Below are positions 15,634 to 24,144 of a stretch of DNA of 64,000 nt, piece by piece (positions within the stretch are counted from its first letter, which is position 1; each line of letters opens with the position of its first letter). The notes under the pieces were generated by a model, which worked only from the letters and a program-made list of their open reading frames with translations, searched no databases and was not told where the DNA came from. A program made the position numbers and the translations under genes. Source of the DNA: Myroides sp. N17-2. Lineage in GTDB: Bacteria > Bacteroidota > Bacteroidia > Flavobacteriales > Flavobacteriaceae. The stretch is taken from contig NZ_NSGJ01000008.1 of assembly GCF_002286775.1 (NCBI RefSeq), forward strand, positions 1 through 64,000. The letters are read 5' to 3'.

Positions 15634-16524
15634 GATCTATGTTTTTTTTGTGATGTTGTGATTTTGTTTTTTCGTGATGCTGTGATGTTGTTTTTCGTAT
15701 TTGTAATATATAAAAATCAGCATACCAAGCACATAACTAATGAAAAATATTTATAGAGCATTCAGCCCAGTCATACTCTAGCTTGATCTTGATTAGCAGA
15801 TAAATAGATCGGAATAAAAAGAGAAAAATGTACATCCATTTAGTCAAATACCGCTAATCTTACCCTCATTTTACTTCAAGAAAGTCTTAGTGTAGTTGTC
15901 CCACTAAAGGACAGTAAAAGATGAATAACAAGAGGATAGACGGGCAAAAATTTCTCAGCCCCTGTATAGTCCTAGTATTCTCCTATAAATGTCCTACAAT
16001 TGTGTATCTGTACCCTAATTTACTAGGATTAAAGGGTGTTTTAGATAATAGAGGTAATTGGTGGTTATGAGTTAATGTGTTGTTTATTAGTTCATTGTGT
16101 TTAATGCTGTTTGAAAAAAATGTGCAAAAAAGCATGAGGGCATTATGCCAGATCGTCTGTAGAGCAGGTAGGTGAAAAAAAGTGATGTTTTAGAAAGGTG
16201 AAAAAGTGCTTTTATACTAAAAAACAGAAACTAATCTAAGAAAAGTGCGTGAAATAATGAGAGATGTAATTTAGGACTAACCCCAATTGCATTAGCTAAA
16301 TATAACAATGCAATACTACTTTATAGCTCTTTCATTAGCTCTGGAGCTATACTATAATATGCTTGTATTGCTAATTCAAACCTATCTTGTAGTTTATATG
16401 TCTATCGAGTATTTCGGTTTTAAGGTAGTTCTATTGCTTATTTACGTCAATTAGAAATTACCATATGTCAAAATATTTTTACCACATGCTGATTCTATTG
16501 TTTGTTTGCACCAAAATGAATTAA
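15634..16524. other. 890-base intergenic stretch, no gene seen
   Basis: No supportable coding region. The left end (15649-15696) carries near-direct repeats of GTGATG(T/C)TGTGAT separated by T tracts. The stretch near 16295-16400 resembles, in layout and some words (CTTTATAGCT, ATTAGCTCT, GCTAATT), a decayed copy of the MITE-like element described elsewhere in this window. Confidence 0.45.
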
Positions 16525-17433
16525 ATGAAAGCAATAAAGTATTTAGTAGTCGCTATAACATTGTGTTTAGGGATACTATCTGTGCAAGGGCAGAGCAAGT
16601 TTTTAGGAGAGTTTAAGATGGATTACGTACCGATGTCTAATTACATCAGACCGATTGATAGTGTGAAGACCGATTCTAAGAGTGATTTTAAACGAGCTGA
16701 ATTAGCGATAGAGATTCCTATTTCGACTACTACAGATCACAGGGGAAAACCTAAAGTGTGGTCTATTGTGGGATATGGGGCATATGCTAGGATGGGGCAT
16801 AAGGATTATGAAGAGCCACTATTTCCATCAGAGTTATTAAATGCTAGTATAGGAGTGAAGCACATCCGATCTATTGGTGATAGTTGGTCTTTAATGATTA
16901 TGGGGTCTGTAGGGGTGTATACTGATATGGAACAGATTAATAAGGATGCTATATTAGGACAAGGGGGAGTCTTTTTTATTAAACACTTCCGACCTAATTT
17001 TGCACTTGGAGGAGGACCTGTTCTGACAAATAGCTTTGGGGTGCCGATGGTGCTACCGGGGATATATATTAACTGGGAGACGATGGGAGATTTTTACGTG
17101 AAGGTAGCTTTCCCAAAAGGAGTAGAGGCAGGGTATAAGTTCTCAGAGATGCTTAAGCTCAGCGCTGCTATTGATCTTCAAGGGATGACTGCTATCGTCA
17201 AACAAGACGGGGAGACAAAATTGCTAGGATTTCAACAGATAGTAGCAGGGTTAAGACCTGAGATCAAGTTTAGTGATAAGATGACTTTATCACTTACAGC
17301 AGGAACTACTTTAGTGAGATCATTCTCTTTTAATGAGAGAAAGATTAAAAATATCTTTAAAGAGAAGAAAGAAGCTGACCCTAAGTTCTCAACGACTTTA
17401 TATGCGGCAGTATCCTTTAAATGGAGTTTATAA
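16525..17433 (+). CDS. Outer-membrane beta-barrel protein, DUF6268-like
   Basis: A 302-aa exported protein. A signal peptide covers residues 1-~22 (cleavage after VQG/Q). The rest is built of alternating hydrophobic strands with Gly-rich turns (GGGPVLTNSFGVPMVLPG) and ends in an aromatic-containing strand (AAVSFKWSL), as outer-membrane barrels do. The pattern resembles DUF6268 barrels, function unknown. It stands alone on the plus strand, convergent with the LytTR pair. A MITE-like copy and a perfect hairpin terminator follow its stop. Transport or adhesive role cannot be deduced. Confidence 0.7.
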   Translation: MKAIKYLVVAITLCLGILSVQGQSKFLGEFKMDYVPMSNYIRPIDSVKTDSKSDFKRAELAIEIPISTTTDHRGKPKVWSIVGYGAYARMGHKDYEEPLFPSELLNASIGVKHIRSIGDSWSLMIMGSVGVYTDMEQINKDAILGQGGVFFIKHFRPNFALGGGPVLTNSFGVPMVLPGIYINWETMGDFYVKVAFPKGVEAGYKFSEMLKLSAAIDLQGMTAIVKQDGETKLLGFQQIVAGLRPEIKFSDKMTLSLTAGTTLVRSFSFNERKIKNIFKEKKEADPKFSTTLYAAVSFKWSL

Positions 17434-17439
17434 TTTGCC

Positions 17440-17589
17440 CTTAAATCTGCAACTACCATTTACTGCGAATAAATTTTACTTTACATAGCTTCAATTAGCT
17501 CTTAAACCACACTACAGTGTGCTTTACTCACTAATTTTGCTCTGTTTTGTACAATATATTCTCGTTTAAATGTTTTCTGCAGATTTAAG
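17440..17589 (+). repeat. MITE-like element, copy 1
   Basis: A 150-base unit with perfect 12-base inverted ends CTTAAATCTGCA/TGCAGATTTAAG. The interior words ACTTTACATAGCTTCAATTA and CACACTACAGTGTG are shared with copies 2 and 3. No coding capacity. It begins 7 bases after the stop of the outer-membrane gene. Confidence 0.8.
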
Positions 17590-17592
17590 TGT

Positions 17593-17629
17593 CAACAAGG
17601 GGTTGTCTATTAAGACAACCCCTTGTTGA
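17593..17629. terminator. Bidirectional terminator between convergent genes
   Basis: CAACAAGGGGTTGTCT, a short TATTA loop, then the exact complement AGACAACCCCTTGTTG. It separates the plus-strand outer-membrane gene from the minus-strand response regulator. Confidence 0.7.
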
Positions 17630-17648
17630 TTTATAATATTAGCAAAGG

Positions 17649-18392
17649 TTACTTACTCAATAAGTTTTTATAAACTACTTCATTCAGTAGGCTTTCTTTT
17701 CTCATTCTAGAGATTGGTAGCTCGATATCCTTGATGATGACTCTACCTCCTGATATAGAGTCGATGTGGTTGATATTGATCAGATATGATTTGTGAATTC
17801 TAAAGAAGTGATCTTTAGGGAGTAGTTCTTCTATCGCTATCATTGTTTGGTGGATGATTAGGCAGCGATCTTTAAGGTGTAGCTTTAGGTAGTTTTGCAT
17901 TGCTTCGATATACATTATCTCTGTCCATTCTATTTTTACATAACTATCATCGTGCTTGACATAGACTGAGTTATCAGTGGTTGCAGGTGCCTCAGCTTTA
18001 CTGCTAGTGGTTAAGCAGTATAGATCTTTTGCTTTAACTACCGCTTGGTAAAAACGCTTAAATGCAATCGGTTTAAGCAAATAGTCTACTACTTGTAATC
18101 TAAAACCCTCTAAGGCGTATTCAGAATAGGCAGTAGTAAAGATAACCATAGGAGGTTGCTTAACAGATTCTAAAAAATCTATACCGGATAGATAAGGCAT
18201 ATTGATATCTAGGAACATCAAGTCGTATTTGTTTTGTTCTATTAGTTCTAATGCCTCTATAGCAGAGGAGCATGAGTCTGTCACTTCTAAGAACTCTACT
18301 TTAGCGATATAATCTATTATAGCTCTTCTCGCTAGAGGTTCATCATCTACCACAAGGCATTTCAGTGATACTATTTTTTTATCTATTGACAT
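17649..18392 (-). CDS. LytTR-family response regulator
   Basis: A 247-aa regulator. A receiver domain (1-~125) with acidic pocket VVDDEP (14-19), phospho-acceptor Asp62 in FLDINMP and conserved TTAYSEYAL is followed by a LytTR DNA-binding domain from ~145 (EIMYIEAMQNYLKLHL, RIHKSYLININHI). It is phosphorylated by the membrane histidine kinase encoded 1 base upstream and then binds direct-repeat promoter sites. Target genes are not indicated; the nearest gene is an outer-membrane protein across a terminator. Typical length; nothing unusual. Confidence 0.93.
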   Translation of the reverse strand: MSIDKKIVSLKCLVVDDEPLARRAIIDYIAKVEFLEVTDSCSSAIEALELIEQNKYDLMFLDINMPYLSGIDFLESVKQPPMVIFTTAYSEYALEGFRLQVVDYLLKPIAFKRFYQAVVKAKDLYCLTTSSKAEAPATTDNSVYVKHDDSYVKIEWTEIMYIEAMQNYLKLHLKDRCLIIHQTMIAIEELLPKDHFFRIHKSYLININHIDSISGGRVIIKDIELPISRMRKESLLNEVVYKNLLSK

Positions 18393-18393
18393 T

Positions 18394-19449
18394 TTAGTTC
18401 TCTTTTAAGTTGACAGTAAGTTCTACTATGTGTTTTTCATCACTGTGACTGATGTTTAAAGTATGTGCAGTAGGATATTGCATTTGCAAGCGTTCTTGTA
18501 CATTAATTACGCCTATACCTCCTTCTTTTTTATTGAGTTTATACTTATCACTGTATGAGTTTTCTATGTATAGGTTAAGTGTATCATTCTTTTCAGTAAA
18601 GTTAATGATGATATACCCTTTCGTATTAGGGAGCCTAGATACGTGCTTAAATGCGTTCTCTATTAAGGGTACTAAAAGTAGAGGAGCTATGACTAGGTCT
18701 CTGTTAGAGATATTCCACTGGCAGTCTACGTCTAACTCATCTCCCCATCTAATCTGTTCTATCGCTACTAGATCTTGTAGATACTGAATCTCTCTGTGAA
18801 GTAGCACCATCTTATGATTGCATTCATAGAGTTGATATCTCAGAATATCTGAGAATTTTAGCAGTACAGTAGAGGCTAGTTCTACATCACTCTGCATAAG
18901 CGTATGGATGTGATTTAAGACGTTAAACATCAGGTGAGGATTTATCTGATCCTGAAGTAGTTTTAAATGAGCCTCTAAGTGTTCTTGTTTTAGTTTAGCA
19001 TTGACCTTTTCTATTTTATGGTGTTCCTCGTAGAATCTAATACCACAAGTAGTAGTGATAATAGCCATCGCAGAAGGGAATGCTTTATATAACTCAGATA
19101 AAAATTGTGCTTGTTGAGATAGGTGTATCTGTTGCATAAGCATCTTTTGCTGACTAAAGGAACTCGGAAAGAAGCTAAAGTTTAGGGCTAAGGTAAGTGA
19201 TAAAAGCAAAGTGAAGAGTAACGCTTTTACAATAAACTTTTTTAGCTCCCCTTTTTTAAGTGCTTTAGGTAGTTCGTAATCACTTACATAGTGAGAGATG
19301 CTTATGGCTAAAATTATAAAAATAAATGTGGGTAATAAGGCTTTAAGAGGATTATTTGGATCTAGTATTTGAAACCCTACTGAGATAAATAGGGTTGTCC
19401 AAAATATAAAGTAGAATATCTTCTTTGGTGAGATGTTGTATTTTTTCAC
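18394..19449 (-). CDS. LytS-type sensor histidine kinase
   Basis: A 351-aa kinase of the His_kinase (PF06580) class. Four hydrophobic helices occupy residues ~10-135, a short helical linker follows, then the phospho-acceptor His172 in QINPHLMFN. A GHKL ATPase has PLIENAFKH and GGIGVINVQERL. It lacks a large periplasmic sensor loop, so it probably senses within the membrane. It phosphorylates the LytTR regulator encoded immediately downstream. First gene of the two-gene minus-strand unit. Confidence 0.92.
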   Translation of the reverse strand: MKKYNISPKKIFYFIFWTTLFISVGFQILDPNNPLKALLPTFIFIILAISISHYVSDYELPKALKKGELKKFIVKALLFTLLLSLTLALNFSFFPSSFSQQKMLMQQIHLSQQAQFLSELYKAFPSAMAIITTTCGIRFYEEHHKIEKVNAKLKQEHLEAHLKLLQDQINPHLMFNVLNHIHTLMQSDVELASTVLLKFSDILRYQLYECNHKMVLLHREIQYLQDLVAIEQIRWGDELDVDCQWNISNRDLVIAPLLLVPLIENAFKHVSRLPNTKGYIIINFTEKNDTLNLYIENSYSDKYKLNKKEGGIGVINVQERLQMQYPTAHTLNISHSDEKHIVELTVNLKEN

Positions 19450-19783
19450 AAGATAATAAGTTTAGATCACAGTAAGCCTAGAATGAGTGTTAGCTATGTA
19501 CTACAAAGGAATTTTACGTTGTCGCTCTTTCATTAGCTTTATTCTGTATAATTACTTTTCATTTATCTGTTTAATGTGTATTCAGGGTTAAAGTTAGAAT
19601 ATACAGTAGACAAATTGGTTTGTAGCATTTGACTATCACTTATCTAGTGATTAAAAGTTACCCTAAGGTATGATTAATAATAATGAGCAAGGTATGATTT
19701 CTTACTAAATTTAAAATGGGTGTTTGACTAATGGTAGTTTCTTTTTGACCAATGACATATACGGTGAATAGGTATAAATAAAA

Positions 19784-19810
19784 AATCCGAGCATGGAGTA
19801 CTCGGATTTA
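19784..19810. terminator. Hairpin AAATCCGAG/CTCGGATTT
   Basis: Perfect 9-base arms around CATGGAGTA, flanked by an A run on the left and TTT plus A residues on the right. Better placed as a minus-strand terminator, but no gene is clearly served. Confidence 0.45.
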
Positions 19811-20436
19811 AAAGCGCTAGTAAGAAAATTAAAATACTCTTTATTGTTTTGATAGTTCTTCGCTATATGTATGGATAGCGAAAATTCTATACTACTTTTA
19901 AAATTGTGTGCAACAACAAATAACTACAATAATTAATCAAATATAATGATTTTAATAGTAGCTTTCTTGTTGTGTTGCATATTTTTAGCACTTTTACTCG
20001 AAGTATCCATAATAAAGTAATTGCATAAATGTTAAATAAATTAAAAAAAAGTGTCAAAATAAGAATAAATGACACTGTTTGGCAGATATTGCTGTTTGAA
20101 GAAAGGGAAAAATATAATAATATAGGGTGAAGATATTTTCTAGATATTAGAAAAAAAAGGGGGGGATAAGTAGTGATAACGCGTTGTATTGAGTAATATT
20201 ATAAAAAGTAAGGTAAGTTTAAAAGAGTATATTTTGTATGAATACAGTGCATATTAGAGCTGATTAGGTAGGTTTAGGGCACTTGATATAAGATACTCTA
20301 CTAAATTAGAATAAGTATGAATGTTAACTTTTAAGTAATAAATGTAAACAAAAAGGATGTGTATATGTCTGTTTTTGTCGTAATTGTTAAAAAACAGGAT
20401 AATACTATAATATTATCAAAAAAATAAGTAGACTTG

Positions 20437-20466
20437 TTGGGAGGAATGGAATTTGTTGTACTTTTA
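20437..20466 (+). promoter_or_regulatory. Bacteroidota-type promoter of the NlpE-like gene
   Basis: TTG at 20437-20439, a 19-base spacer, then TACTTTTA at 20459-20466, close to the TTG/TAnnTTTG consensus. The ATG follows 29 bases later. Confidence 0.6.
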
Positions 20467-20495
20467 TTACTCCAAATAATAAAAAAAATATCAAA

Positions 20496-20963
20496 ATGAA
20501 AGGAAAAAAAATGTTAGCATTAGCTGTATTAGTTACAGGTATTGCATTCGTAGGATGTAAAGAAGAGAAAAAAGAAGAAACTGCTGCTCCAACTGAGCAA
20601 GTAGCTACTCCTGAAGTAGAAACTACTCCAACAGCGGATACATCTGAAACTTCTTTAGACTGGGCTGGTACTTATGAAGGTACTCTTCCTGGAGCTAACA
20701 GTGACATTAAAACTACTGTAGTATTAAACCAAGACAAAACTTTCGCTAAAACTTCTATCTACGTTGATAAGAAAGCAGGTGAGAAATTTGAAGAGAAAGG
20801 TACTTTCACTTGGAATGCAGAAGGAACTATCGTTACTTTAAAAGCTGAAGGTGGAGAAGCTGTTCAGTACAAAGTACAAGAAGGAAGTCTTTTACAGTTA
20901 GATCAAGAAGGTAAAGAAATTACTGGAGATATGGCTAAGCTTTATGAATTAAAGAAAAAATAA
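20496..20963 (+). CDS. NlpE N-terminal-like copper-resistance lipoprotein
   Basis: A 155-aa lipoprotein. Signal sequence with lipobox AFVGC puts the lipidated Cys at residue 21. A Glu/Pro/Thr-rich linker (22-~53) leads to an NlpE_N-like beta domain (DWAGTYEGTLPGANSDIKTTVVL, from ~55) ending in KLYELKKK. In enterobacteria NlpE senses envelope and copper stress; in Bacteroidota these short proteins are outer-membrane lipoproteins of uncertain role. Single gene with its own promoter and terminator. The sequence uses strongly codon-biased third positions, suggesting high expression. Confidence 0.82.
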   Translation: MKGKKMLALAVLVTGIAFVGCKEEKKEETAAPTEQVATPEVETTPTADTSETSLDWAGTYEGTLPGANSDIKTTVVLNQDKTFAKTSIYVDKKAGEKFEEKGTFTWNAEGTIVTLKAEGGEAVQYKVQEGSLLQLDQEGKEITGDMAKLYELKKK

Positions 20964-20987
20964 TATATACACTTTAGTGTAAATAGA

Positions 20988-21015
20988 AAAACCTTTCGAA
21001 AGAAAGGTTTTTTTT
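20988..21015 (+). terminator. Terminator of the NlpE-like gene
   Basis: AAAACCTTTC, GAAA loop, GAAAGGTTTT with eight T residues in total, 25 bases after the stop. Confidence 0.85.
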
Positions 21016-21076
21016 GTTATCTATTGTTTGTAATTAGGACCACTTGTTTGGTTGACCTAGATTATAAGGTTTTACT

Positions 21077-21283
21077 TCATTCTTTTATACGAGTTGATCT
21101 TAAAAACATAGTTGATCCTATAACAAGCATTAAATTGCTAATTAAGATCTCCTTATCTAGTTCAGATGTGTTTAGTTGCTGTATAGCATCTATGTTGTCA
21201 TTATAAAAATAGAGTTGAAACCCTAGTATAACTAGAGATGCAATTATGATAATGCAACTGGTGATTTTCAATTTTCTTTTCAT
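21077..21283 (-). CDS. Small two-helix membrane protein, 68 aa
   Basis: Not recognised. A positively charged start (MKRKLK) precedes a hydrophobic helix (ITSCIIIIASLVILGFQLYF) and a short polar loop, then a weaker second hydrophobic helix (ILISNLMLVIGSTMFL) and a charged tail. It is likely an inner-membrane hairpin. No close neighbours on its strand, and no operon link. It could be spurious, but the membrane pattern and clean start favour a gene. Confidence 0.5.
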   Translation of the reverse strand: MKRKLKITSCIIIIASLVILGFQLYFYNDNIDAIQQLNTSELDKEILISNLMLVIGSTMFLRSTRIKE

Positions 21284-21424
21284 ACTACCTCTTTTTTATT
21301 ATAAATTGAATATACTGAAAATATGTTAATTTCCAATACTTTTTGTTTTAATTTGTTTCTTACAGTATGTTTAGTGTTTAATTAGGTAACTGTTATTTAT
21401 GTGTTTGCAAATTTCAGGCCAAAA

Positions 21425-21451
21425 AAAAACTCCCAATAAAAGGAGTTTTTA
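21425..21451. terminator. Hairpin terminator AAACTCC/GGAGTTT
   Basis: AAAAACTCC, short AATAAAA loop, GGAGTTTTT. It lies between the 68-aa protein gene and the next lipoprotein gene; the A and T runs allow action in both directions. Confidence 0.6.
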
Positions 21452-21502
21452 TGTAATCAATATTATTTAAAAATATGTGGTGTTTTATTGCCGTAGCTAT
21501 GA

Positions 21503-21943
21503 TTATTTTATAGATATCATTTCTACAGTCGTTATGTCATTGTGATTTAAGGCAGTTAGGTTTGCTTCGTTATGAGTAAGCTTTTCAATTTTGAATTGTA
21601 TCGTTTCTTTCGAAACACTAGAAGTAAGGATCAGTAGATTTTTATCTAGACTGTATGACCCCTTATCAGTTTTCTCACTATATCTATCATAGATACTGTA
21701 AGTGCCATTATCTAAACTAACTTCTACTGAAGATACCTGATAAGCCGTTTTAGTAGCTTGACTAACATTAGGTGTAAATTCGTAGAAAGTAGTGAGCCAT
21801 TTTTTCTCAATATTACTATGAGTGATAGTTACAGTTTGTGGTTCTTGTAACTGGTTATTATCATCTGTTGAAGAACAGCTTTGTAGCAATGTAATCGTCA
21901 ATATCGATAATAAGGAAACGGAAAGAGCAATTAATTTCTTCAT
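21503..21943 (-). CDS. Lipocalin-like lipoprotein, 146 aa
   Basis: A putative lipoprotein. The signal sequence ends in lipobox LLQSC, lipidated Cys at 23, followed by SSTDDNNQ. The mature part has an early IEKKWLTTFYEF segment, then alternating strands (YSIYDRYSEKTDKGSYSLDKNLLILT), a pattern like Bacteroidota lipocalin-like lipoproteins. Function unknown. It stands alone on the minus strand, with a terminator-like hairpin about 50 bases past its stop. Assignment to a named family is weak. Confidence 0.65.
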   Translation of the reverse strand: MKKLIALSVSLLSILTITLLQSCSSTDDNNQLQEPQTVTITHSNIEKKWLTTFYEFTPNVSQATKTAYQVSSVEVSLDNGTYSIYDRYSEKTDKGSYSLDKNLLILTSSVSKETIQFKIEKLTHNEANLTALNHNDITTVEMISIK

Positions 21944-22149
21944 AGTTTGTAAGTTTTATTATAGTATTATGTGGTGTCTTTCTTTATTAATTGTAATTAA
22001 AATTATTATAAAATTTTAACAAAAACAAATAATTTTTAGATAAATACTAATAAAAATAAAAAATAGTTATAACGCTATTCCTTCCTCGTTTCGCTAGTTC
22101 GGTATTTTATAAGAGCTTACGGTGTCAATATTTGACGTATAAAGATAAA

Positions 22150-22180
22150 AAAAGGTTTTTAGAAATACTAAAAACCTTTT
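22150..22180. terminator. Terminator AAAAGGTTTTTAG/CTAAAAACCTTTT
   Basis: Perfect 13-base arms around a 5-base loop, with T/A runs on both sides. It lies ~50 bases past the stop of the 192-aa protein gene on the minus strand. Confidence 0.75.
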
Positions 22181-22230
22181 AATTAAAATCGAGCAATGTG
22201 ATTTTTTACAACAAAATAATCACATTTACA

Positions 22231-22809
22231 CTATTCGATACACGGTATATTATCTATGAAAAAGTTCGTTGGCTGTGTTTTTACGTCAACTATTGTAGAT
22301 TTAAGTTCGTTGTGGATATTAAATAATTCTGTTGTTCCTGCAAATCTTATTTGTATAATTGAAATCGGAGACTCCTTTAATAATTTTAGATGTTCTTTCT
22401 TGATGTAGAAGTTAGCATCTAGTATGCGGATATTCTTTTTGCCTACATTATCATAAGTGTAGGTGTCACATACATCCTGATCTATATAATGACCTGAGAT
22501 AGTAGTACCGTTAACAAGTTTAATAGATATAATACTTTTCTTAGCTAAACAGTTAATTGGAATAAAGTCAGGACTCTTCTGTAAGTATTGAATATTTAAG
22601 AAGGGTACTCCATTGTTAGAGATAAGTGAGAAGAATAATGAACTAGTTGCAGAGACTCTGTCAAATTCATAAACTAGTACGTTGTTTGTCTTTTTAAAGT
22701 TAATCGAGTCATTGACTTCTTCATAGTCAATAGAGCATTTTTTAGTCTGTGCCGTAACAACAGATGTAAAACTTAATAGCATTAATAGTAAGAGTGCTGT
22801 TTTTTTCAT
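22231..22809 (-). CDS. Secreted hypothetical protein, 192 aa
   Basis: Exported: signal peptide of ~20 residues ending TAQ. The mature protein is beta-rich with four Cys residues (CSIDYE, INCLAKK, DVCDTY, IPCIE) that could form two disulfides in the periplasm. I do not recognise a family. It sits alone on the minus strand and has a clear terminator after it. Nothing in the sequence points to a substrate or partner. Confidence 0.65.
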   Translation of the reverse strand: MKKTALLLLMLLSFTSVVTAQTKKCSIDYEEVNDSINFKKTNNVLVYEFDRVSATSSLFFSLISNNGVPFLNIQYLQKSPDFIPINCLAKKSIISIKLVNGTTISGHYIDQDVCDTYTYDNVGKKNIRILDANFYIKKEHLKLLKESPISIIQIRFAGTTELFNIHNELKSTIVDVKTQPTNFFIDNIPCIE

Positions 22810-22927
22810 TTGTATTTTGGTTTGGGGACAAATTATAATTTATTTTCTGAATAATCACCATAGTAATTAAAATACTACTGTATTCTTTAGATTTAAGTGT
22901 GTATGTAATAAAAGTAGGGAAATAAAA

Positions 22928-22959
22928 AAAGTCAAACTACATTATTATAATTTGACTTT
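22928..22959. terminator. Hairpin AAAGTCAAA/TTTGACTTT
   Basis: Nine-base perfect arms just past the stop of the THUMP-like methyltransferase gene (minus strand); a T run follows on the minus strand. Confidence 0.7.
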
Positions 22960-22965
22960 GGATAG

Positions 22966-24144
22966 TTATGCTTTACTGCATACGATTATAATGCGTTCAT
23001 TCTTGATATTGGTGGTAAAGAAAAGATAGCTATCTCCACCATCTTTCATTTTCCATTTCTTTCTTATTTCTTCTACCTTGATCGGGAAGTTACGTGTGGT
23101 AACATTTGCCTTGAGATTCGTTAAGTATTCTTTACCGACCTGTTTGTTATAAGGGAGTACTTGCTCTATCTTAAAACTTCTACCTGAGAAGACTATTAGG
23201 CTATCACTAGTGTAGAGATGGCTATGAGGATGAAGTTTAGCTAGGTCAAAATATTGACTTACTGCATCAAATTTACCCGTCTTTAAGATAGCTGCATTAG
23301 GTTCATATAGGTAGGCAAGTGGCTCGCGAAAAGTAGAGATAGATTCCTGCTCTAAAGGAGTAGAGAATACTTGTGTGTCTTCTTTTGTAATATTGACAGC
23401 TACTAAGTCTATACTTCCTGTGTATCCTTTCTCTAATACCCACAGTAGCTCTTTCACTTCATTCTGAAGAGCGACGATATGAATAGCTTTTACATTTCTC
23501 AGTTCACCTAATCCTGCTTGTATATCTAATAGGGGAGAGGTCTTGATAAGGATGTTATTACTTCTAGAGAATAGAAGATCTAGATGTTCTGGTACATTAG
23601 GCGCACAGTCGCTTAAGAAGAATACTTTCTCTTTCGCATCATTACGTCTATGTGGATCTACATAGATATAATCCCAAGACTGCGGATGCTCAGTTAGGTA
23701 TGCTAAACTATCTCCTGTATGACAGTCAATATTAGATACTCCTAGTGCTGTAAAGTTAAGAGCGACTGTTTCACTTAGGTCTTGCTGCATCTCACAGTGT
23801 AGTACCTGTTTAATACTTTTGCTAAAATAATAACAGTCTATGCCGAAGCCCCCTGTTAGGTCTATCAGACTATCTCCTGATACTAATGATGCTTTATATG
23901 CTGCACACGCTTCAGAAGAGGTCTGTTCTATAGATAGCTTCTTAGGAAATAAGATGTTATCCGTCTTAAACCAAGTAGGAAGCTTGTCTTTTGATTTCTT
24001 TTTAGATTCTATTTGTGTCAAGAGGTCACTCATTTCTATGTGTTCAAAAGGGCTTTTCTTAAAAGCAATTTGAGACAGATTTGCGTCTAAGTGATCTTGT
24101 ATATATTGTTGTACTTCTTGTGATAAGAATAGATTCGTTTTCAA
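22966..24144 (-). CDS. THUMP-like domain SAM-dependent methyltransferase
   Basis: A 392-aa class I methyltransferase. Motif I is LIDLTGGFGIDCYYFSK near residue 95, motif IV-like YVDPHRR near 165. The C-terminal ~75 residues (VLPYNKQVGKEYLTNLKANV...) resemble the Thump_like domain common to a Bacteroidota family annotated as class I SAM-dependent methyltransferase. Likely an RNA methyltransferase, target unknown. Its start overlaps the AI-2E transporter stop by 4 bases (ATGA), so it is the last gene of the tsaD-rsmE-AI2E unit. Confidence 0.8.
   Translation of the reverse strand: MKTNLFLSQEVQQYIQDHLDANLSQIAFKKSPFEHIEMSDLLTQIESKKKSKDKLPTWFKTDNILFPKKLSIEQTSSEACAAYKASLVSGDSLIDLTGGFGIDCYYFSKSIKQVLHCEMQQDLSETVALNFTALGVSNIDCHTGDSLAYLTEHPQSWDYIYVDPHRRNDAKEKVFFLSDCAPNVPEHLDLLFSRSNNILIKTSPLLDIQAGLGELRNVKAIHIVALQNEVKELLWVLEKGYTGSIDLVAVNITKEDTQVFSTPLEQESISTFREPLAYLYEPNAAILKTGKFDAVSQYFDLAKLHPHSHLYTSDSLIVFSGRSFKIEQVLPYNKQVGKEYLTNLKANVTTRNFPIKVEEIRKKWKMKDGGDSYLFFTTNIKNERIIIVCSKA

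Larger units (their letters stand above)
19450..20495. other. Gene-poor AT-rich intergenic region, 1 kb
   Basis: No convincing gene. A 62-codon open frame on the minus strand at 19887-20075 is low-complexity Leu/Ile/Tyr-rich and is not believed. A terminator-like hairpin lies at 19784-19810, and a promoter for the NlpE-like gene lies near 20437-20466. The rest shows nothing I can assign. Confidence 0.5.

Noticed and set aside
19887-20075. 62-codon minus-strand open frame
   Set aside because: It is low-complexity Leu/Ile/Tyr in an AT-rich region, with no start context or neighbour support.
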